This document shows positions 1 through 10,099 of a stretch of 23,400 bases of DNA, in pieces. A model generated the notes under the pieces. It was given only the letters and a program-made list of their open reading frames with translations, did no database searches and was not told the DNA's origin. This stretch comes from Euprymna scolopes. Taxonomy: Eukaryota > Mollusca > Cephalopoda > Sepiida > Sepiolidae. The stretch covers positions 72,602,152 through 72,625,551 of the forward strand of contig CM044488.1 in assembly GCA_024364805.1 (NCBI GenBank), written 5' to 3'. Numbering within the stretch: position 1 is the stretch's first letter; each line of letters opens with the position of its first letter. Both the position numbers and the translations under genes were made by a program.

Positions 1-27
1 ATCAGAGTCCTCTTGTCTATAATTTTT

Positions 28-297
28 TTAGGGTTGTGTTGATGATTTCGAATGTTTGCCGGTAGCGAATTTAAGACCGAAACTGAGAGCTTTAGTTTCA
101 ATATCCGAGAGTGGTTTTGAAGTAAAGTTTAGAATAAGGTCTGGACGTCCTAAAGTTTTCCATTTACTGTTTTTTATCAATTGCGCAAGTTTGGTTTCCA
201 ATTTAAAATTATGGCGCGTGTTAAGTTTTTTTGATAGATCTGGTAACGTTCTTAGTTGATCTGGGTGTTTTCTTGTAATTTTGTTGATATTCAGTAA
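28..297 (-). mobile_element. Probable Penelope-like retroelement, N-terminal fragment
   Basis: Read on the minus strand, this stretch is open for 90 codons and contains SKPLSDIETKALSFGLKF. That resembles the segment just before the reverse transcriptase in Penelope-like elements, usually a short 'LS..E..LLSKGLNF' box. No start codon or RT motif is visible, so this is only a fragment. The rest of the ORF would lie left of the window. The hammerhead-like motif at 475-508 lies upstream of this fragment but points the other way. The family call is inference from one conserved box. A different retroelement N-terminus is possible. Confidence 0.4.
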
Positions 298-474
298 TTA
301 ATGTCCTGGCTTTCCGAAAAAGATGAGAGCTTTGGTGCTTTAAATATATTATAGATGACAGAAGATATTTTTCAGTTTAATCCGGGAAAATATGGTCTGA
401 TGTTTTAAAAAATTTCTGTTCTCTTTTTCGTACGATCTATGACTTTTTCTTTTCTTGCATTTTTACTTGATATC

Positions 475-508
475 CTGAAGATGTCCTATGAAATAAGGAC
501 GAAATGTT
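475..508 (+). other. Hammerhead-like motif (Penelope LTR type)
   Basis: CTGAAGA at 475-481 is followed by one extra T, then GTCCT (483-487) and AGGAC (496-500), which pair perfectly across an 8-nt loop. GAAA follows at 501-504. This is the order of a hammerhead ribozyme core (CUGANGA, stem II, GAAA). Penelope-like elements are known to carry hammerheads in their LTR-like ends. The extra base before stem II and the roughly 3-bp stem I depart from the canonical fold, so cleavage activity is doubtful. Confidence 0.4.
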
Positions 509-538
509 GATTATTTTAATAATTTCATTCGGGTTTTC

Positions 539-954
<416 letters not shown>

Positions 955-3118
955 TGAAATACCTGACCTATTGTTCTTGACAGAAACCGGCATTGGACTG
1001 ACTGTTTTCCTAGATGAGTTCGAGATTAAAGGATACTCAAACTTTACACGAAAATCTCCCCCCCCAAGTCGTCATGGGCATGGAATATGTGCCTACATTA
1101 GAGATGGCTTTCCATGTGATGCGGACATCTCCAGGGAAGATTCAAAATTGCCTTATATGTGCTTCCAACTAGCACTTGCTAACAGCACCGCGTTCATATT
1201 TACCCTCTTCGCCCCCACAACTGCGGAGTTACTATCAAAGAAAATCGACTACATCCTGTTTTCTCATCCCTCGGCTAACATTCACGTGTGGAAGCTTCAA
1301 TGTTCACAATGTTGAATGGCTAGGTCACTCAAACACGACGGATGATAAGAGGAGGTTCTGTTTTGATTTTTCCATTGCTTATGACGTAATGCAAATTCTT
1401 CACGAACACACCGGTGTGCTCGACACCGATAAAAAAAGTCTTTTTTACCTTTTGCTTACACCTTATCCAGAACTGTGCTAATCCTCCGACCTGTCTCCAT
1501 TGAGATCTTCCGATCAATCGGTTGTCTCGTTTGAATTAAAAACAAAATGTAATAAGTACTCAAATGTATCTCTCCATCGTACAGTATATCGATACTCTAT
1601 GACTGATTGGGATGACTTCCGAACATTTATATCAGATATACCTCTGCGTTCTATGTTTAAAAAGGGGTTGCCTCTCAGTACAGATCAATCACTCTCCTGT
1701 ACGTAATAAATAAGTTGCGGGAATCTGTGATAAATAGAAAAGTGGTATACCACCTCAGCAAAATAACCTACACAGTGACATGCAATATGGTTTTTGTTCT
1801 GCTAGATTTACAGCCGATGTGCTAACTGTAATATCACACAAGATTAGAGAATCTCTTGATGGAGACTTCGTTTCTAGAGCAATTTCTCTTGACATATCAA
1901 ATGCTTTTGATAGAATATAGATCTACTGCCATCTACAGAATAGTTGGAAATGCCCTCTCAGTTATGAAACCCTTTTCTGTCTGATATGCTTACAAGAGTA
2001 ATCATCGATGCGCAGGAATCAAAAGCTTATATTATCATTGATGGCGTCCCTCAAGGTTCCATCCTGGGCTAACTCACTTCCTTATCTTCATCAATGATCT
2101 CCCAAATCACATTCTTAGATCATTCGTAGACATCTATGTAGATGACATTTCCATCTATGGCAACACTTCAAAGGTAGGCAATGTCAAAGACCTTTCTTAT
2201 CCCTCTCTTTTGATCCTGAGCACGTGGTACAATGAGGAAAATGGTGCCTGGTTAATTCATCTAAAACCAAGCTTTTATCTTACTCTCATCAACGCTCTGA
2301 CTCCCATCACGCACCAATTATAATAAATAGCTCTCGTCTTGGGGAAGTACCATGCCTTGACAAGAGTCTTCACTCCTGATCTGAAATGGAGCACATACAT
2401 CAAATCCGTTGCCAAGATTGCCAGCAAAATGGTTGGATCATTCTACGGCCCCAGTAGGTGTCTCACTGACAATGAAATCCTCTATCTGTATAAGAGCCAA
2501 ATACGTCCTAAAATGGAGTACTGTTGCCCCATCTGGGCAGGAGCTGCCTGGCGTGTCTTATCCTGCCTTGATAAAGTTCAAAATCGGCTTCGAAATCTAG
2601 TAAGTGATGCCCCTTTTTCTTCCCAGCAAGTTTTTTTTAACATAGAAGAGACGTTATGAGCCTATCTCTGCTCGATCGTTATTTTAATGACAAGTGCTCG
2701 TCTGAGCTCCAATCTTTTGTCCGCCCTTGCCAAACTTTCACAAAAACTATCAACTAGCTACAACCACCATCAACAATTTATCCCACTCCCTATCTGTGCC
2801 TAAACCTAAACGTAGATTTAATAAACAAAGCTTCTTTCCTAGAACTACCTGCGTGTGAAATCCTGTTCCGCTGGCCTGCTTTCCAACTCACCTCATTATG
2901 GTAGTTTTCAAGTCCAGTGTAAACAGGTCCTTGATGAACTGTCCCCTTAATGAAATTGTACCAAATTTCCACTATTAACAATTACTGCGCTACCACATTA
3001 CACTCATTAACCGTTATTCTTGAGTGACCTTCGGGCCTGTATAAGTGCTGACTCTCTTGTAAAAAATGTATAAACATTAATCTTAATATACAAATTATGT
3101 CTACTCAACTACGTCTCA
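955..3118 (+). mobile_element. Decayed LINE (Jockey/CR1-like), family J copy 1
   Basis: This is a non-LTR retrotransposon with endonuclease then reverse transcriptase. The AP-endonuclease part shows PDLLFLTET near 960-990, FNVHNVEWLGHS near 1292-1330 and SSDQSVVSFEL near 1503-1535, where the family usually has SDHS. RT motifs follow: QYGFCSARFTADVLTVIS near 1785-1835, ISLDISNAFDRI near 1883-1918, GVPQGSILG near 2043-2070 and FVDIYVDDISIYG near 2125-2160. The C-terminal region includes FTPDLKW, LYLYKSQIRPKMEYCCPIW and SLSVPKPKRRF. The 3' tail ends with CTTGAGTGACCTTCGGGCCT near 3021-3040, a signature shared with three other copies in the window. Frames change many times and part of the EN-RT linker is missing, so it is non-functional. 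The exact clade is uncertain. Confidence 0.85.
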
Positions 3119-3121
3119 ACA

Positions 3122-3163
3122 AATACAGACACGTGTATCGACACTGATACATGTGTCTGTATT
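3122..3163. repeat. 18-bp inverted repeat (hairpin)
   Basis: AATACAGACACGTGTATC (3122-3139) and GATACATGTGTCTGTATT (3146-3163) are reverse complements except for one position, which would be a G-U pair in RNA. The loop is GACACT. It lies just beyond the 3' tail of the LINE at 955-3118. Its origin is unknown; the centre of a small foldback element or a structured RNA are both possible. Confidence 0.9.
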
Positions 3164-3471
3164 CAAGCATACATAAGCAAGTTTACCATTGTTTAACACT
3201 GGGTGAATAAATCTTTTTTCCTCTGTGTTTAATAATTCTATAAGCATTAGTGATACTAATGTCAGCAGATGTACGCGTGCCCTTGTGAACCTCTATCTAC
3301 CATCATGTTCATATATTATCGCACTATCATCGTTTAACAAATGGATTCGCTATTTAGGCGTGTAGAGCTCATATCAATCTATAAGGTACGCTGTAATGTC
3401 TTGTAATCCAAACGTAAAGTTTATTTAAATATACAACAAATATATGCTTAATAATTTTAAAATATATACAC
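3164..3471. other. No recognisable feature
   Basis: AT-rich, stops in all frames, no repeat of other window sequence seen. Confidence 0.6.
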
Positions 3472-3904
3472 CTATAATATAAATGTCACCTGTCTGTTTA
3501 AATGTATATGTATGTATGTATGTATGTCTATCTAAAACTTTTGACAGAAGCGACGAGTTTACACGAGATCGGTATCGGTTTAACGCTCAACCCTATGGAC
3601 GACAAATATCGAAAAATTATCTAAAAACATTAATTCTTCTGCCCTCAACTAGCAACTTTTCTACAGGGAGGGGTCGCTTTTTTCGTCGATATTTTCGAAA
3701 GTCATCCCCTCTTTTCGATTGACTAGCCTTCATTTAAACATTTGTCACTCCCTGTTTGGCGGTGGCCACAACAGCAAAGACGTCACGTTTTTTTCGCGTT
3801 TTTTCCTCCTTCGCGGTACAGTTCGAGCCTGCCTGCCTACTATCATTTTTTTTTGTTAAGCACACACCCCCAAACACCCGGGCAACGCCGGGCACGCAGG
3901 CTAT
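3472..3904 (+). mobile_element. Probable non-autonomous Helitron
   Basis: The left end reads CCTATAATATAAATGTCACC and then CTGTCTG, close to Helitron left ends that begin TC and carry a TATA-rich then CTGTCTG stretch. Near the right end CCCGG (3877-3881) and CCGGG (3888-3892) form a GC hairpin, and CTAT follows at 3901-3904 where Helitrons carry CTRR. Both termini therefore differ from consensus by one base. The roughly 430 bp interior has no Rep/helicase coding. It includes a short TATG run near 3506-3526. Helitrons leave no target duplication, so the borders cannot be confirmed from this copy alone. Confidence 0.45.
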
Positions 3905-4399
3905 TTGTAAATATATACATATTTACTCGCACCCACACGCACACAGTCTCACGCACACACACATATATATTATTCCATATATTACGTGTTTATTTCCATC
4001 TTTATCCTTTAATAATTAGAAATATACTATCCTTTCCCCTTTATGTATGCTAAGCTCCCATTTATTAACTACGCATTTATTTGTCTCATTTTTCAAATCT
4101 CATCATACACACTATTTTTTTACATTACTCTCACCTCTTCACGCTTTTTTTATTTTATCATTTCTGTTGTCTTTTTGGCTTTAACCCATGCAACCTGATA
4201 TATTATATCAGCTAGCATTGTTTGAAACGATTATACCAACTGTCTACAAGGTTTTTGCAATCGTACTTTATCTAAGTTCATGTGTTTACACTAATTACTA
4301 TTTTTATGCTAAAGAATTAACTGTTTTACACGGTATCCTGTCTTAAATGATAAAAGGAAAAAAGGGACTCTGTATTTTCTTTAGCAGGATTGTATTTAA
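3905..4399. other. AT-rich, CA-rich patch, no gene seen
   Basis: A CA/CACG-rich patch lies at about 3928-3970. The rest is T-rich with no coding or repeat signal I recognise. The left border of the minus-strand retroelement to the right is unclear and could reach into this stretch. Confidence 0.5.
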
Positions 4400-5310
4400 T
4401 TATTAATCGTTTATTTAGTACATGTCTATTGTTTCATATTTAATAGTTTTCTCCATGTTTAAATCTGATTATCTCTAGTTTTTCAGTCAGGCATAGAAAA
4501 TACGGCGAATTCGGTGATTAACAGGCTTTAGCTTTTTAATTATCTTCCATTCAGTTTTTGGTGTTTTTTTCCCTAATTAATTTCTAGTAATACCTTTCAT
4601 AATTGGATTGTGTATAAAATATATTTTTAAATGATATTGGTGTATTCCCGGCGTAGAAATTTTCTATTCTTGCATTTTCTGTGTATATTTTTGCTTGGTA
4701 TATCACTGATGTATTATATTTCTTAACTGACATTCTTATTGTCTTAAACAATTACAGTTACCGTTATTTCTCTTATCATTAGTGCATCTGGTAGTTATAT
4801 TGTTCATCAATATTTTGTGTTTTTATGATTCGTTCTCGATTATCAGTGCAGCAATAACTAAATTTCAATTATTCATTTTGTTAAGAATATATGTAGTGCA
4901 TTTCCTGGTAGGAAATGTTTATTTATGAGGCGTAGAAATTTATTACCAATTTTGTTTTTAGCATGTGGTTGAAGGGGGAGTAAACTAGATTATCTTCCTA
5001 CTTCGATTTCTACGTCTATTTGTATAAGTTATTATTTTTATAGTTAATGCCGACTTTCTTGTATTCACTATTCCTAAGGACTGCGTTGTAAATATTCTTC
5101 ATTATTGCTAATTCTCTTTAATTGATATAGATATATGTTAAATTCTAGAGGATGAATGGTTTGACTATGGACATATATGCAGTTAGCATACTTCTTAATA
5201 TAAGATTTATAATGGCCTGTTTCTAAATTAAATATGATGTCTATTAAATTAACCTGTTTTAAATTACTATTTATTTCAACCTTCAGACTTATATTTTTCA
5301 ATTTAATGGA
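4400..5310 (-). mobile_element. Fossil retroelement with RT and GIY-YIG-like parts
   Basis: Read on the minus strand from right to left, the order is VNLIDIIFNLETGHYKSY (about 5196-5250), the end of an RT of the type that usually reads 'NFLDVTFNL..G.YKPY'. Next is RSRKIIWFTPPFN (about 4968-5010), matching the usual 'RNIIWFNPPF' box. A cysteine-bearing NNGNCNCLRQ follows near 4740-4765. Last is FLCLTEKLEII (about 4460-4505), resembling the 'C.LCLTEKL.I' box near the end of the GIY-YIG region in this group. The pieces lie in different frames and the RT core is absent, so it is a broken, old copy. Its family is probably related to Penelope-like elements because of the GIY-YIG region. It differs clearly in sequence from the element at 8103-9975. 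Confidence 0.6.
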
Positions 5311-5440
5311 TTATACTTCTAATTCTATGACATTACACATTAGTAGAGTTTCTAACAATTATTGCCGAGATAGGATGACAAATCACCTTGTTATGATGAC
5401 TGACATCATACATTCATGACCTGAAAGTTTAATCTCTCCG

Positions 5441-5704
5441 TTGAAGATATTGACTCGAAGAAAGCAGTCCTTGTCATGGACGTGCGTCAGAAGCAGATAT
5501 GCGTCATTGAATTTCCGGCAAAAGTGCATCAAGAATGTCGGTGACTACTTCGAAAAAATAAATTCTGGGGAAAAGTCACTCGCTTTAATGGTATCACTCT
5601 CGTCTTCGTATCTTTTTAACTTTTGTGTTAAAAATGGTTTAACTTTTGGAACGATCCTCGCAACAGAAAGCGATTTCAAACTCTGGAGGGATTTGATGAT
5701 GTGA
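5441..5704 (+). mobile_element. Possible mariner-type transposase 3' remnant
   Basis: This frame contains QKCIKNVGDYFEKINSGEK, which recalls the C-terminal 'W.KCI...GDYFE' ending of many mariner transposases. Shortly downstream AACTTTTGGAACGATCCTCG (about 5641-5660) looks like a right-hand mariner inverted end, which often reads CGAGG..GTTCCAAAAGTT on the opposite strand. No catalytic region and no matching left end are visible nearby. It is clearly not the same family as the copy at 19140-20081. This is a weak call. Confidence 0.25.
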
Positions 5705-5728
5705 AGGTGCGGAACATCGACTTCGGGA

Positions 5729-5815
5729 GTTTTTTTTCTTTTTTTTTACAAGGTGGTCACCACTTATCAAGGCCCGTAAGCCACTCGTTGATAAGGGTTT
5801 TTCTTAAATAAACGA
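5729..5815 (-). mobile_element. LINE family J 3' tail only
   Basis: On the minus strand this reads the family J terminal signature, GAGTGGCTTACGGGCCTTGA, then the ATAAGTGGTGACCACC stretch. It finishes in an A-rich tail seen as T runs at 5730-5747. Only the last 60-70 bases of the LINE are present, a severe 5' truncation of the kind target-primed reverse transcription often leaves. Confidence 0.75.
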
Positions 5816-5834
5816 TGACGCCCTGTTGAAAAAG

Positions 5835-6582
5835 TTATCAATAATGTTTTTTGTATGACAAATGTTTGGGACCTTACGGAAAAGTTTTTAGGTGATTAAA
5901 ATTTTGGGAACTGTACTACAATTATTGTTCACACAAATTATGAAAATCGAGTTTGGAGAAAAAAATTGTTTTGACTATAGGTCCAATAAAACGCCCTTGA
6001 CTGAACGTCGCAAGTGTGACCTGAGAAAAAGTCAAAAGTGGTATACTCGAAGTTTAACACTGTCATCGGCGAAAAGCTGTCAACTGAGAGCTGAATTAAA
6101 TGTGCGAGAGATTTTAAACCGCACGAAAACGAGGCCGAGTCTTTGAAACGGCTAGTCTGCCTCATAGGATGTGTTGAAATAGCGAACGACCAATAGGATT
6201 ACGTGTGGACCAGGCCAAGTAGATTTTGTCCATGCGATATCGAATGAGTTTGTCTGAGTATATTAAGCGATGCACAGAGCGAATTTAAAAATTGAGATCG
6301 GAGTTAAGCAGAAATCAGAAAAAATTTCAGAGTTGAAAGCTGCGCACCCTTCTAAATCGAACAGAAAAAAAACGTAGGAAAAAATCGTTTTCGTATCGAT
6401 CGTCCACTGAATCGCAAAACGCAAGTCATACCCTCCCAAAGTTTTTATCGAGAAGCAAAAATTACTACCCATATACCTACAGTTGGATGAGAATACACAT
6501 TAAGTACAAAACGAGAGAATATTGAATTTCCTAGACCGTACGTTTTATTTCATCATTTTCAGTTCTTTGTTTCTTCAGTTGT
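5835..6582. repeat. Dispersed repeat family B, copy 1
   Basis: Three blocks recur in order at 10100-11185. They are a block around AACACTGTCATCGGCGAAAA (6056-6075), a block around GCACAGAGCGAATTTAAA (6271-6288) and a terminal block with GAATTTCCTAG (6524-6534) followed by TTTGTTTCTTCA (6567-6578). No protein is recognised. A CCAAT box near 6190, a TATATTAA-like stretch near 6258 and an AATAAA near 5985 make an LTR or promoter-bearing repeat conceivable, but no matching ends were found. It sits between two minus-strand family J LINE fragments. Confidence 0.7.
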
Positions 6583-6584
6583 TT

Positions 6585-7262
6585 TTAGTACAGAGCCACC
6601 ATTTATTCAGGCCCGGAGACCACTCAAGGATAAGGGTTAACGAGTGTTAAGTGAGCCAACACTGTGATGCTCGCTGATGGTGGAAATGTTGCAGAAATTA
6701 ATAGTTTAAGAGAATTACTTGCGTTGGACTTGAAAACGATCATGTTATAGTCAGCTGGGAAGTAACTGCGCGGTATTGTGTTCCACACACAATCAGTTCT
6801 TGAAAAAAGGTTTGCTAATGTGATTTTCACTTAGTTTTCAATACAGATAGATTCTAAGAGAAATTAGTGATAGTGGTTGTAGCTAGGCGAGGGTTTGCCG
6901 TGAATGTTTTATAAGGAATGTCATAGAGTGAAGGCCATTTGAGCTCCTGCCATGAAAATCACGATTACACAGATATTGACTTGTAAAGTCTATTCTATGA
7001 AAAAGGACACCAGATTTTGAATTTGGTTTTGTTCCCTATCTAGGCAGAAAATGATGCAGTGAGCAGCTCCTCCCCAGATATGGCAACCATACCCCATCTT
7101 AGGACGTATTTGGCTCTTACATAGATAGAAGGTAGCTCCGGGAATGAGATTCTTTCCTGGAACGGTAGAATGCTCCAACTATCTTTCCGGCAACCTTAGC
7201 AACGGGTTTGATGTAAGTTTCATTTTAGATCAGAAATGAAGGTCAGTTCTAGAAGCGTTTCA
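6585..7262 (-). mobile_element. LINE family J copy, 3' third
   Basis: On the minus strand this matches the 3' part of the LINE at 955-3118: SDLKW near 7220, YLCKSQIRPKMGYGCHIWGG near 7070-7130, RTDCVWNTIPRSYFPADYN near 6745-6805, and the tail signature CTTGAGTGGTCTCCGGGCCT near 6612-6631. The family's usual 'FFPRT..WNSLP' box appears here as FSRTDCVWNTIP. Endonuclease and RT core are missing, which indicates 5' truncation. Several frame changes show it is old. Confidence 0.8.
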
Positions 7263-7899
7263 CGGCAAAGTGGTTCCTTAAGTGAATCTGCCACTCAGAA
7301 AAATGGTGATTTACAGATTCTTTAGAAGTTCTATTAGCGTAAGAAGGGCATATAGACCAGTCATAGTTTATTGGATCCCTTTATGGGGTGCACTGAAGGT
7401 TAATGTGAGTTGATGTTCGAGAGCAGCTAATGAGACAGCTAGCCAATAAGAGAATTGAAAAGCGTAGAGAAATAAGATAAGGGTTGGCAGTGTGTGTTTT
7501 CTTTAACTGACTGTGAACTTTAGTCGAGGTCAACAATTCTGTCCTGGAAAATGAAGAGCTCTAAAAGCGATGAAAGAAGTCTTAGGAGATATCGGGATTC
7601 CACAAGAAGGCGAAGGAAGCAAACGGATATTGAGATTACGAAATGAAGCAGGAAGTAGATCTTTGGAAGAGCAGAACGTGCCCTAAACGTAAACTTTTTT
7701 ATCCAAGACCATTATATGGCCACCCAGAGGAAACGAGGACTAGTGTCTTAAACATGCAATTGAGTGGCATCGGTGGCATCGGTGTAGACAGCTCGAGTAA
7801 TCGGAAGACATCGTTTCGATTGGCAGTTCAGACACGAGGATCAGCATGATAAGTGATACAGCATGATAAAGAATAGACAACTTGAAATGAACATGGCAA
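7263..7899. other. No recognisable feature
   Basis: No coding or RNA feature recognised. A short internal duplication (TGGCATCGG twice, about 7771-7788) is the only pattern seen. The left part may be a diverged upstream extension of the minus-strand LINE. Confidence 0.5.
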
Positions 7900-8102
7900 G
7901 CCCGAGCGGAATTGCCAGCCTAAAACACATACAAGCCATACAATGCGATGTAAAAACACGGGTTGCGATACTGAGACTTGACACGTTTTGGTCAAGTAAG
8001 CCTCTGGTCGCCTTTGGGTAGGATTGAAACCGCTATCTTCAGACAATTCTCATCTGGAACCGTAGAGATTCAACGTCTCTATTCACTGCGCCACGGACCC
8101 CG
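7900..8102 (-). mobile_element. tRNA-headed SINE-like element
   Basis: On the minus strand the element begins GGGGTCCGTGGCGCAGTG at 8101. TGGCGCAGTGAATAG (about 8079-8093) fits a pol III A box, and GGTTTCAATCC (8021-8031) fits a B box with one inserted T. The body that follows, GACCAGAGG then TTGACCAAAACGTG (7983-8011), matches the plus-strand hammerhead-like motif at 8166-8201 with a few differences. It is therefore a tRNA-derived SINE whose body resembles the Penelope LTR motif, or a relic of such a LTR. The 3' end is not sharply visible; TATCATGCTG occurs twice near 7845-7870. Confidence 0.6.
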
Positions 8103-9975
8103 AAGAAGTAATTGCCGAGAATGCAGTTAGGAGATTCGGAGTTCCTATTCCGTCGCGGTTACCACCTGACGAAGGCCAGAGGAATAGTTGGCCGAAACGT
8201 CGTGAAACAACAATTAGGAAAGATGAAGATAATAGTCCGCAATAAATGGTCAAATAAAAAAAAGTGTCTTGCGTTTAAGGAGAAAAAATTGAGTCAATTA
8301 GATTATCTATTTTTTTTCCTTCGTTTCAGTTTTGAAGAAAACCTCTCTCCATTTTCAATGAGTAAACAAATTTTTGCTTCCAAATTTACACCTAGTCTTA
8401 TAATTGGACGAGCTTTCATCCAAGATGAAATAAATTAGACAGACAACTTTATTCTTACATTAATTTTAAGTCTACCTCCCTCTTCTTAAGTTTCTTTGAT
8501 TTATTTCGGTTCTCCAAATATTAGGCAAACCGTGAAGCATTCCCTAACCAACGTATTTCCCGTAAACTTAACAAGCAACTTGATTTGCTTGTTGGCTCTA
8601 GATTTTGACGCGACTACGATGCTGATGGATGCGTTCAAAAGTTGAGACCGCAGTGTTGTCTAAGGGGTTGAATTTCTTTTTTCACCTCACATATATTGAT
8701 AAAGAAGAAACACTTGCACCATTTGAAGTTTTATTTTCACTACTAAAGCATCATAGCCCTATTTCGCCTGATCATGTAACAACGATTAAGACTAACCCAA
8801 AAGACTTGACCTTTCGTTATTCCAATTTGGTTATTGGTTCAAGTGATTTTATTTGATTTAGCATTCATTTCAAAACCCTAAATACAGATATTTTTTTACG
8901 TAAACAGAACAAAGTGCTGGTGTCATTATCCTGAATTGTGTAAATTATGTCCAGAAAATGTTAGTTATTTTGAATGATGTAAAATCATTTTGTTCACGTT
9001 GACCCAGCTGAAACATGTGACACCATTTATAAAAATGAAATTAAGATCCAGGAGTGCCTTTTATATTTGTATAAGAAAGGACACTTTTCCAAAGAGATCT
9101 ATGATAAAATAAGGCCTTCTGGTTCATTAAGGCCTAGACATTTTGGCCTTCCTAAAATACATAAAAAAGTTCTCCTGCTTAGACCTATTTTGTCTATGAC
9201 GGGGTTTGTCCAACACTTCCTAGCTAAGTGGCTATTGACTATTATAGAACCAGTTCATACTCTATATACTAAATATTGCATTACCGATTCATTCAAGTTG
9301 GTTGAATATTCACATAAGTTGCAACCTAGTTCTGCGAACAACTTCATGTGTCCATTTGATGTTTCCAGCATATTTACTAATGTCCCGCTACAGGAGACTA
9401 TTGGTATTTGTGCCGAATCACTTTATAATAGCAATCTAAATCCCCCACCTCTCTAAGAATATATTTGTTGAACTCATGTTGATCTGTACTAAGTCAGTAG
9501 AATTTAGCTTTGATAAACTTACATACAGTCAGATCGACGAGGTTCGGATGGGAAGCCCCTTTGGGTTCTGCATTAGCAAATATTTTTATAGGATTCTATG
9601 AATCAACACTGTTCAGCAATATATTGAAGCCTCAGTATATTTTAGATACGTCGATGACACTTTTGCAGCCTTTGCTTCTGAGAGTGAAACAACAATTTTC
9701 TTCGATAATCTCAATTCTCTCCACACAGTATTATCATTTACGATAGAGAAAGAGAATAAAAGTGCTTGCCTTTCCTGGATGTCTTGGTTGAACGTAGTAA
9801 GAATACTTTTCTTACTACAGTTTATTGCAAACCGACTTTCACCGGACTTTATATGGATTGGCGTTCATTTATGCCTACCTCTAGAAAAATAGCGCTTATT
9901 AAAACATTAGTATATAGAGCCCTTAAGGAGTTTGAGAACTCTCCTTTTTTTCAAATAGTAGAATTACACGCGTAG
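8103..9975 (+). mobile_element. Penelope-like retroelement, broken
   Basis: Penelope-like elements encode an RT related to telomerase, usually followed by a GIY-YIG endonuclease. Visible in order are NREAFPNQRISRKLNK (about 8528-8575), LSKGLNFF then TYIDKEETLAPFE (about 8655-8730), FGLPKIHK (9140-9163), RPILS (9183-9197), FDVSSIFTNVP (9357-9389, RT motif A), LGSALANIF (9563-9589, motif B), a YVDDTF catalytic box near 9645-9665, and LPFLDVLVE with VYCKPTFTGLY (9769-9860). It stops after the RT thumb, and no GIY-YIG domain follows. The element is broken in several places and looks old. The 5' end carries a hammerhead-like motif and abuts the minus-strand SINE head at 8102/8103. Confidence 0.85.
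8166..8201 (+). other. Hammerhead-like motif at Penelope 5' end
   Basis: CTGACGA (8166-8172), one extra A, GGCCA (8174-8178) and TGGCC (8189-8193) pairing as stem II over a 10-nt loop, then GAAA (8194-8197). The palindrome ACGT (8197-8200) overlaps a GTC (8199-8201) cleavage-type triplet, and CAC/GTG could give a 3-bp stem I. The palindromic stem III is the layout expected of hammerheads that act as dimers. The extra base before stem II is non-canonical, so activity is unproven. Confidence 0.5.
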
Positions 9976-10099
9976 TTCAAATATTTGATCTGACACTCTG
10001 AAACGAGGAGAGATATTGACCTACGTTTTTTTTTATTGTAACGTTGATGATTATTGATTATTATTACTTTCTATGCTTTAGGGGTTTGCTTGTGTTTTT

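Noticed and set aside
4650-4941. GGCGTAGAAATTT occurring at 4650-4662 and 4929-4941
   Set aside because: A single 13-mer in AT-rich fossil sequence with no extension on either side; not enough for a repeat claim.
5835-6582. Calling repeat B a solo LTR
   Set aside because: No convincing terminal TG..CA pair shared by both copies, no target duplication and no internal retroelement coding attached.
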